A program made the position numbers and the translations under genes. From the NCBI RefSeq assembly GCF_017427765.1, contig NZ_JAFRSC010000027.1, forward strand, positions 55,061 through 119,060: a DNA stretch of 64,000 nt, read 5' to 3'. This document shows positions 52,501 to 62,000 of this stretch, piece by piece (the first letter of the stretch is position 1; each line of letters opens with the position of its first letter). The stretch is from Methanobrevibacter sp. (GTDB lineage Archaea; Methanobacteriota; Methanobacteria; Methanobacteriales; Methanobacteriaceae). Below the pieces are notes generated by a model. The model was not told where the DNA came from and did not search any database. It saw only the letters and a program-made list of their open reading frames with translations.

Positions 52501-55500
52501 AGTGATTGTTGCATTATCACCGGTTACATATATTGCTCCACCTTTTTTAGTGGTATTGATATTTTCGAATGTGGTGTTATCAACAGTTGCCAAATCACCT
52601 TCAATGTATACTGCACCACCATCGGTTATGGAATTGTGCTCATAGAATCTTGAATCCTTAATTGTTGCATTATAACCTTCGATGTAAACAGCAGAACCAC
52701 GTGCATTACTATCGCTGACATGATTAGTTCTGAATGTTGAATTTATAAGCTGACCGTTGACAGCACCTTGATACCAGTCAATTGCTCCACCGTCGCTTCC
52801 TGCAGTGTTGTTTTCAAAGAGGGAGTTTTTAACAGTACCTTCCTGATTTTTCTCAAATTGAATAGCTCCACCACGTTTGAAAGCAGTGTTGTTAATGAAT
52901 GTACCGTTATCCACAGTACCGTATGAACCCATCCAACAGATAGCACCTGCATTACCTCCTTCAGAGGAGAAGAATCCGGCGCCTGTACGGTTATCATAGG
53001 TCTGTTCCATAGTCGCATTGTTGAATCTGAATTGAGTGTCTTTAATGTTTAGGTAATCTCCGCTGATGTAAATAGCACCTGCAGATCTCTTAGCGGTGTT
53101 GTTGTCAAAGTATGTTCCATTTACAGTAGCGTTTGATGAACCTTTAGCCCAGTAAACAGCTCCACCATTTAATTTAGCCAGATTCAGTGTAAAGTTACAG
53201 TCAATAAATGTAATATTGGTACAGTTTTCAGTTGCATTACCAATCAAGTAGACCGCACCACCATTATATTCAGCAATGTTATTGTAGAAAGTGGTGTTTT
53301 CAATTATACCGTGTGAACCTGTCCATTTAATTGCACCACCGTCACCGCCAGTAATATTATAACGTTTTTCCTGTACATTAGTATCTGGATTAGTTTTTAC
53401 TTCCAATTCAATTCCGTCACCTAAACCTAAAACTTTGTTGTTTTCAAATCTGGTTCCGTTGATTGTACCGTAGTGTCCTTCCCAATAGATTGCACCACCG
53501 TTTTCATAAGCGGCGTTGTTGGTGAAATTGGAGTTGATGATTTTACCGTTTACAGCGCCTTTGTAGAAGTCGATTGCTCCACCTTCGGTACCTGCAGTGT
53601 TGTTAATGAATCTTGAATTTTCAATTGTGGTATTTTTATTCTGTTCAAATTGGATAGCTCCACCACGTTGGGTAGCGGTGTTGTTGAGGAATGTTACATT
53701 ATCCAAATCACCATATGAACCCACCCAACAGATTGCTCCACCGTTACCGCCGATGGATGTGTAGTTGGATACGTTTGTACGGTTGTCATATTTGGTTTCG
53801 CCTGTAACCTTATTGTAGTTGAATTCTGTATCTTCAATGTCCAAATCATTACCGCTTACATATATTGCACCTGCAGATCTGCCTGCAGTGTTGTTGTTGA
53901 AGTATGAACTTAATATAGTTGCGTTGTGTGCGCCTTTAGCCCAATCGACAGCACCACCGTTCATTCCTGCAGCGTTTAATGTGAAGTTGGAATCCTTAAT
54001 TGTTACGTTTTCACAGTTTTCAGTTCCAAGGCTTGTAAAGAAGATTGCTCCTCCACGGTAAGGTGCGTAGTTTTTATAGAAAGTGGAATTTTCGATTGTG
54101 GATTGTGAACCTTTCCAGATAATAGCTCCACCGTCACCGCCTAAAATGTCATAGTGGACCTCATCAATTCCTGTTTTGTCGTTGTGATAGTTAACTACTC
54201 TGGATGAATTCAAATATCCTGTTACATTATTATATTTGAATATTGAACCGTTGATTAAACCCTGATTTCCTTCCCAGTATACTGCACCACCATTCTGGTA
54301 AGCAGAGTTATTTGTGAAGTTGGAATCAATAATGGAACCGTTGATACCGTTCCAGTAAATAGCTCCACCATTTACATGAGCAGTGTTGTTGATGAATTCA
54401 GTTTTACTTACAGTACCGTTTTCTGCTCCTGCATGCCAGTCGATAGCTCCACCGTTGGTTCCTGCTGTGTTGTTGATGAAGTGTGAGTTTGTAAAGTGAG
54501 TATTATTGTTACCGTGTTCACAGCTGTGTATGTAGACAGCTCCACCCCGTGCACTTGCATTGTTAAATTTAAACCAGCAGTCATCCACATATCCGTTCAG
54601 TCCACCCCATATGACAGCTCCGCCGTCACCTTGGTTTTGATAGTCATCAGCCACATTACCTAATGCATAGTTATAAGTGAAGTTGGAGTGTGTAATATTA
54701 CCGTCGTGACCTAACCAGAATACTGCACCACCATTTGCTCCTGCCCGGTTGTTTATAAAGTATGAATTATTTACCAGACCTTCATGAGCATTTTCGTGCC
54801 AGTCAAGCGCACCACCATTGATTGTAGCGTTGTTTCCTTCAAAGTAACATAAATCATATGTAGTGTTGGTACAGTTTTCTTCGGATGTTCCCTGCATGTA
54901 CACAGCACCACCGTGTCTTGCTGCAGTGTTGTTGATAAATCTGGAGTTATATACAATACCATTGGAACCGGACCATATCATTGCACCACCGGAACCTCCA
55001 GTGGTATTTTCACCATATGCATTGATGGCCCAGGTTATACCTAATGCCCTATTGTTGGTGAAGTTGGAGTTTAGGACATCTCCATAGTCACCATTCCAGT
55101 ATACAGCACCACCTGACCGGTTAGCCACATTATTTCTAAATGTTGCATTGTCAATTACACCATGTGTTGCTCCTTTAAACCAGTCAACAGCACCACCATT
55201 TGTACCGGCAGTGTTGTTTTCGAACAATACTGATTTGAATTGAGTATTGTTACAGTAATAATCAGTTGCGCCCTGCAAGAATACTGCTCCACCACGTTTT
55301 GCTGCAGTGTTATTAATAAATTTAGATAGAGTTACATTACCATCATAACCAGTCCAGAATACAGCACCACCATCACCGCCAGTAGTGTTTTCACCAAACG
55401 GATTAATATATGATGCATTACCTAAAGCCTTGTTGTATTTGAATGTAATATTGTACAAAGTACCGTCATGACCATACCAGTATATAGCTCCACCTGATCT

Positions 55501-58170
55501 TTTAGCTGTGTTGTTGATGAAATTAGCATGTTTTACAGTACCGTTTGTAGCACCCTTATACCAGTCAACAGCACCACCGTTAATTCCTGCAGTGTTATTT
55601 GTAAAGTTAGCATAGCTAATAGTAACATTGTCATTTAATTCCAGGAACATTGCTCCACCTAAGCGTTCAGCATAGTTGAATTCGAAATTAACTTTGGTTA
55701 CATTTCCTATAGAACCAGTCCATACAACAGCACCACCGTTACCTCCAACAGTGGAGTATGTAATGGCTGCTGCTTTCCTGTCATCGACTGTTACATTACC
55801 TACAGCAGAGTTGTTTGTGAAGTTACAGTTGTAGATTGTACCGTTGGTACCGAACCAGTATACAGCACCTGCAGACCTCCAGGCAGTGTTGTTGATGAAG
55901 ACAGAATTGAGCAGTCTGCCGTTGGAAGAACCTTCCTGCCAGTCAATAGCTCCACCGTTGGTTCCAGCTATATTGAACTTGAATACAGTATCGTCGAAGG
56001 TAACGTTAGTACTACCTTTCAGGAATGCGACACCACCACGATATTTAGCAAAGTTATTAGTGAAGTTAGAATGTTTTAAATGACCATGACTGCCAATCCA
56101 TAGAATAACACCTGCATCTCCACCACCAATGGCATCTATAACATCACCAGTAGCCTTATTATTGGTGAAGTTGGAATATTCTATAAATCCATAGTTACCT
56201 TCCCAGTCAATTGCACCACCAGATCTCAAAGCAGTGTTGTTGGTGAAGTTACATTGAGTTACATAACCATAACTTGAACCAGTTTCCCATGCAAGTGAAC
56301 CACCATTATTATTAGCAGTGTTGTTGATAAACCTACAAAGTTCAAATGTGGTATTGGTATTGCTAGGATTATTCTTGGTAAGTTTCATGTATGCCGCACC
56401 ACCATCCTTAGCAGCAGTGTTGTTGTAGAAAGTACAGTTATATGCAATGTTATGATTACCTCTAAATGTCATAGCTCCACCATGACCAGGGTGTTCAGAA
56501 CCGAATGTGCCTAACGCATAGTTATGTTCCATGGTAGAGTTATATACTTTACCATAACTACTTTGCCAACCAAGTGCACCAGCTGAACCTAAAGCATGAT
56601 TATATCTGAATGTACAATTTATGGCAGTACCATGAGGTGAGTTACCATTCCAGCACAAACCACCAGCATTCCTACCCGCATCATTATACTCAAATAGGGA
56701 ATCTCTAACAGTAACATAAGTACTACTACTTTGGTCATTACCTTTAACTACACAACCACCAGCATTAACATCAGCATGATTGTACTTAAAGATACAGTTA
56801 CTTGCATTAGTATATATACCGGATATAGATAGCCCACCACCGAAACCAGTATCTGCAGAAACAGAACCTTTAGCATTATTATACTCAAATGTACACCAGG
56901 TAATATTACCTCTGTTACCATTCCAATATACACCACCACCATCACCAGAACTCGCAGTATTTCTGATGAATCTGGAGTGAGTTAATGTACCGTTATCCGC
57001 ATTAAAGTTCCAATATACAGCACCACCACCATAACCTGCAACATTACTTGTGAAGTTAGAATATGCAATAGTAGTTTTTGAACTATTGTATAAAAATATT
57101 GCACCACCATCATATGAAGCATCATTGCCTGTGAAGTTACTGTACCATATTTGAGTACCAGTACTATTTTCTAGATATATAGCACCACCATGTCTGTTGT
57201 TGACTTTATTGTTATTAAAGGTTGAATTATAAACTCTCCAATTTGAACCTTTAATAAATACAGCACCAGCATCTGTAGTACCGGTATTACTCTCAAATGT
57301 AACATTAAACATATAACCATTATTACCTACGATGTATAAAGCACCACCATTGTCATTTGCAATATTATCTTTAAATGTAGAATTAACCAATCCAGATGAC
57401 AATCCCTGACCGACACTATGTGATAACATATATACCGCACCACCATCAATGAATGCGTGGTTTTTGACGAATGCCAAGTAAGTAGACTGTTTAGGAGCTT
57501 TGGTATAATACATTGCCCCACCGTTGGTTGCCCTACAATTTGCAATATAGAGATGGTCTAAAACTGTGTTTTCACCGTTAAGCACAATTGCACCACCATT
57601 TAAAGCAGCGGCCGCATCAGTAATGTTTAGATTACGTAAAGTCAAGTGTGAAGAATCGGAATAAATACATCCCGCATCACCAGTACTTGCCTTAGAGTCA
57701 GTGAAATTACAGTTTTCGATTATAGAAGTCTTATCACTATTACCTACATAAATACTTCCACCATCTAGCGCTATATTACCTTCAAAGATAGAATCAGTGA
57801 CTGTCAAGCCGTCATTGGCCTGGATAGCTCCACCCAGTTTACCCGTATTGTCAAAGAATCTGCAGTCAGATATCTCCAGCATGTCATCGGACGTAATGGA
57901 TGAAGTTTTGTGTCCTACACCATTAATGAAATTAATGTTTTGTAGAATCACATGACTTTTAAATGAGAACAGCTTGGAATCTCCCAAACCATTTATAGTG
58001 ATATTCTTACCGGTTTCACCCACGATTGTGAGGGTTGAATCCTTCTGTACCACTATACCTGAACTTGCAAGAGCAATATCAGTTAAAAGTGACTCATTAA
58101 AAGTATAATTCTTATCCAGCGTGATTGTGCCAGACTCACTGTTTATCTTGGCTTGAAGGTCTGAAAATGA
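49560..58170 (-). repeat. ALP2 beta-helix region
   Basis: Right-handed beta-helix coding repeats of the GGAIYW, NSxFTNNxA, GTNGGAVDW type, with an N-cap (SFSDLQAKI at about residue 69, then ITLDKNYTFN) like that of ALP1. The rung set with GGAIDW, FINNTAxRSGGAIYW and NSNFTNNxALG closely parallels ALP1 block I, so the two helices are paralogous. Confidence 0.85.
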
Positions 58171-58374
58171 TCCTGCGTCATCATTTTCACCCCTTAATAT
58201 TTGACTATTCTCGGAGTGTGAATATGATGAAAGGTCATTGTCAATAGCATTAGATGATGCTACTAATTTTACATCATGTGTGTCATCAACGCTTACATCA
58301 GCAGAAGCTACTGCCTGAAGTGAGCAGATAAAACACAATATTAAACATATTAACAATATCTCTTTTCTATTCAT

Positions 58375-58430
58375 AATACACCCCCTCCATTTTTTGTAAA
58401 AATTATTTTCCATAGGAAAATAATGGAGAG
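58375..58430 (-). promoter_or_regulatory. ALP2 5' leader with possible ribosome-binding-site sequestering fold
   Basis: Minus strand: CTCTCCAT (58430-58423), a perfect inverted repeat ATTATTTTCC/GGAAAATAAT (58424-58415 and 58411-58402, 3-nt loop), then ATGGAGGGGG (58390-58381) and the ATG at 58374. CUCUCC pairs with GGAGGG (6 bp, extendable to 8 with AU at the cost of two hairpin base pairs). The hairpin sequence differs from the ALP1 leader but the symmetry is kept. Confidence 0.45.
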
Positions 58431-58461
58431 TTTACAGTGATATTTATTTTAGATTTTTATA

Positions 58462-58468
58462 ATATATA
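58462..58468 (-). promoter_or_regulatory. ALP2 TATA box
   Basis: TATATAT on the minus strand, 38 nt before CTCTCCAT, with AAATATCAC between. Identical geometry to the ALP1 promoter. Confidence 0.6.
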
Positions 58469-59039
58469 TGCTTTTTGAATAGTGAATTGTAAAAAAAATT
58501 AAAATAATTTAAGAAATAAAATTACTATCTGAACAAAATAATAATCCATCATTTGTATTGCTACATATATAAAAAATACAGTTTTCAAATGTGAAATTTA
58601 TCCAAAATTGGAATTTCAAATTGAAAAAAATTAAAGAAAAACAGCGAAAATTAATAGTTGACACAACAACAAATACACATAATATACATCACCCAACATA
58701 AGGAAAAAATGTTGAAATGTTTTTAAAAAAATTTAAAAATTTCAATGCAAAATGTACATAAAAAATATCAAATTACTAAATAAAAATGTGCAAAATCCCT
58801 ATAAATACCAATAAAATATTTATTTAAATTATAAATTAACTATACAATTTAATATTTTGATTAAATGGTTCGACAATTGCTATGAAATATACACAACATT
58901 ATAGTCAAGCTAACAATATTAACGCTTACATATATAATATCATAATAAAAAAAATCCATTATGATGTATTTATTTATGAAAACAAATAGTTATATCAAAT
59001 ATTGAAAATATTACAGAATATACCCCAGAATAATACATT

Positions 59040-59047
59040 AAAAAAAA
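59040..59047 (-). terminator. Oligo-T terminator of ALP3
   Basis: T8 on the minus strand, 17 nt after the ALP3 stop, preceded by T5 (59051-59055). Confidence 0.55.
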
Positions 59048-59064
59048 TAGAAAAATTAAAAGAT

Positions 59065-62000
59065 TTATTTCCTAAATCTTCTAATTCTTATAGATCCAAT
59101 AGACAATAGTGCAAGCAATACTATCAGTAATGGATTTCCTGTTGGATAGTTTGAAAGCTCAACACCCGCACGTACTGAATGGTTTGTATCGTTTCTATCC
59201 GGAGAGTCATTTACAACAACAAAAGTAACTGTGCTGTTTGCAGGGTAATTGTCATCACCTGAGTAATAGACATCTACCAAATAGATTCCAACACTCAATC
59301 CAGGAATTACAAACACTGACCTGCCGTCAACCACTTCAGTTGCATATGTCTTTCCGTCAATCCGGATTGTTACAATACCAGTTGCATCACTTGGAAGATC
59401 AATTACAACAACAGCATCTTCACCAACTTCAATTTCATCACCTGTTGCTGAAATCGGAGTTGAAGATTTAACCACCTTGAATGAAGTTGTAGTATTGCTT
59501 GGAAGGTATTTGTCATCACCTTCATATATTACTGTAGCTTTGTATTTTCCAGCTTCCAGATTTGGAATGATGACTTTAGCTTTACCGTTAATGATATCTG
59601 CATAGTATCCGATTCCATTAATATCAACAAGTGCACGACCGGTAGCATCACCAGGAACAGTTACTGTAATTACTTCATCTTTACCGACTTTGATGTCTTT
59701 GGAAGTTGCTTTAGTGGTTGACGGATTTTTAGCCACTTCAAATTGACCTGTTGTGAAGTTTTCAACATAGCTGTCGTCACCTTCGTAGCGTACTGCAACT
59801 GTTTTGTTACCAAAAGCAAGACCGTCAACTTCAAATGTTGCTTTTCCATCTTTCACATCTGCTGTGTATTCCACACCATTGATTTCAATAGTTACTTTAC
59901 CTGTAGCATCCTCAGGAAGCATTACTACAACTGTTTCTGTTTCACCCACATAAATATCATGTGTTGAAACGCTTATCGGAGTGCAATACCTAGGAATTTC
60001 AACTGTGGAATTTGTTGTTTCAGGCAAGTAATTATCATCACCGGAGTATATTACTTCAATTTCATGTTTTCCAGGAGTTGCATTATCCAATGTGATTACA
60101 GCAGTTCCATTTACCACATCAGCAACGTAAGTTTCATTTCCAAGTTTGATTGTAACATTACCTGTTGCGTTTTCAGGCAATTTAACAATTACTGTTCCGT
60201 TGCCCTGATCAATAACTTCCATTTCAGTATTTGATTTTAACACTTTGAAGGTTGTTGCGTTTACAGCAGGAAGATATTTTGCATCTCCATTGTATTTGGC
60301 ACTTACAGTATATTCTCCTTTCGGCAAACCGGAAATAACAATTTCACCATTTCCGCCACTGATTGCAACTGAATATTTGTCACCTTCGCTATATGCAGCA
60401 GTCAACAGACCAGTATCCAAGTCTAAATGGTATTCATCACCATCTATAATTAATGTTACATTTCCGGTTGCATCAACAGGGACAGTTAATCTGATTGTTT
60501 CAAGTTCACCAACATAAATGTCATGTGCAACAGGAATTACAAATGATTTTACTTTTGATACATTGAATACAGTTACATTTGAACTTCCAAGGTATTTATC
60601 ATCACCCACGTAGGTAAGATTTACATTGTAGATTCCACTAGGTATACGAGGTATATCAATTAATCCGACACCATTTGTGAGGTTTACATAGTACCCCACA
60701 CCGTCAATATCGATTAATACCTGACCTGTTGCGTCAGTTGGACCGTATACTATAATTGTTACATTTTCACCGACATTGGCATCTTCAACAGACACATTGA
60801 TTCTTGAATTAAGTTTAGATACTTTGAATTGTGCTGTAGTTGCATTGTGAGTGTATTCATCATCTCCAGCATATATTACAGATACTGTTTTGTTTCCATA
60901 AGCTAAACCACCAATAGCAAATGTTGCTTTACCACCAATAATTTCTTGGGTTTGAGATATTCCATTGATTTCAATTGTAATATTTCCAGTAGCGTTTTCA
61001 GGAACAGTTACAATTACTTTTGCAGTTTCTCCAACGTAAATATCGTTTACTTCAACAGTTATTGGAGTGTCCTTTTTGGTTGGCTGTTCTGCAATTGTAA
61101 TTATTGTTTCTTTGGTTGCATTGTTGTATCTATCATCACCAGAGTAGATTACATCAACATCATATGTTCCAGGAACTACATTGTCCAGGTTAACTACTGC
61201 TGTACCGTTTATTACATCTGCAGTGAAGTTTTGACCATCCACAGTAATTGTCACATTGCCAGTAGCGTTAGGACCGACAACAACTACAACTGTACCGTTT
61301 CCTAAATCTACAACATTGATATCAGGTGTTGTTTTAGCTTTTTCAACTGTGAAGTTTGAAATTGTATAGTTTGCTGCATAATTGTCATCACCAAGATATT
61401 CGACAATGACTGATTTATCGCCTGCAGTTATATTTTCAACTTTAACAGTTACAAGACCTCCATTAATCTCACCAGAATACTCTTTACCATCAATAGTGAC
61501 TGTAACATTGCCTGTTGCATTAACTGGAACTTCAACAGTGATAATGGCAGTTTCACCCTCTTTGACTTCGTTAACAGTGACATTGATAGGAGCATCATAC
61601 TTAATACCATTGATTGTAGCATTTACAGCAACCGCAGTATGAGTATCATCACCAGAGTACATTATCTCAACAGTATTGTTGCCAGGAACAAGATTATCAA
61701 CAGAGATAACTGCAGTACCGTTAATAACCTCACCAGTGAAGTTTTCACCGCCAACAGTTATAGTCACATTACCAGTAGCGTTATTTGGAACAACCACAAC
61801 AACAGTGCCATTGCCTTGGTCAACTACGTAGATTTCAGAGGTTTGTTTAGTTTTTTCGACAGTGAAATCTTTTGTTGTGTAGTTTGAGGTGTAGTTATCG
61901 TCACCTCCATATTCAACAAGAACTGTTTTAGGACCTGCAGTCAGGTTTTCAATTTCAACAGTAGCAATACCATTTATGATTTCTGCTGTGTATTTTTGAC

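Larger units (their letters stand above)
35893..58374 (-). pseudogene. ALP2: 7,493-codon adhesin-like gene interrupted by one in-frame TAA
   Basis: One giant ALP gene read as two ORFs. From the ATG at 58374: signal peptide (MNRKEIL to about AVASA, 1-25), beta-helix (about 69-2,940), linker, Ig-like domains (about 3,105-7,450), and anchor VLSEYATGNP, hydrophobic stretch, RRLKK. Codon 3,689 (47308-47310) is TAA. Both sides are in the same frame and the Ig-like domain continues across it (NGEI-stop-INLPADATG), so this is a nonsense change, not a frameshift. The downstream half has no signal peptide and no ribosome-binding site; its nominal TTG at 47208 lies mid-domain. The upstream half would be a secreted but unanchored 3,688-residue protein. 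I start at 58374, 39 nt inside the longest ORF, because the ribosome-binding site GGAGGGGG and first codons match ALP1 exactly. Sequence error, true loss, an off-phase allele or readthrough are all possible. Confidence 0.85.
58375..59064. other. 690-nt non-coding region between ALP3 and ALP2
   Basis: Holds the ALP2 leader and promoter at 58375-58470 and the ALP3 terminator near 59040. In between is very AT-rich DNA with no ORF or RNA gene that I can support. One small inverted repeat stands out: TGAAATT (58592-58598) with AATTTCA (58612-58618) around CCA-AAAT-TGG. Confidence 0.55.

Noticed and set aside
58375..58413. Upstream ATG at 58413 as the ALP2 start
   Set aside because: It would add 13 non-signal residues encoded by the leader hairpin and ribosome-binding site. 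The ATG at 58374 matches the ALP1 start exactly.
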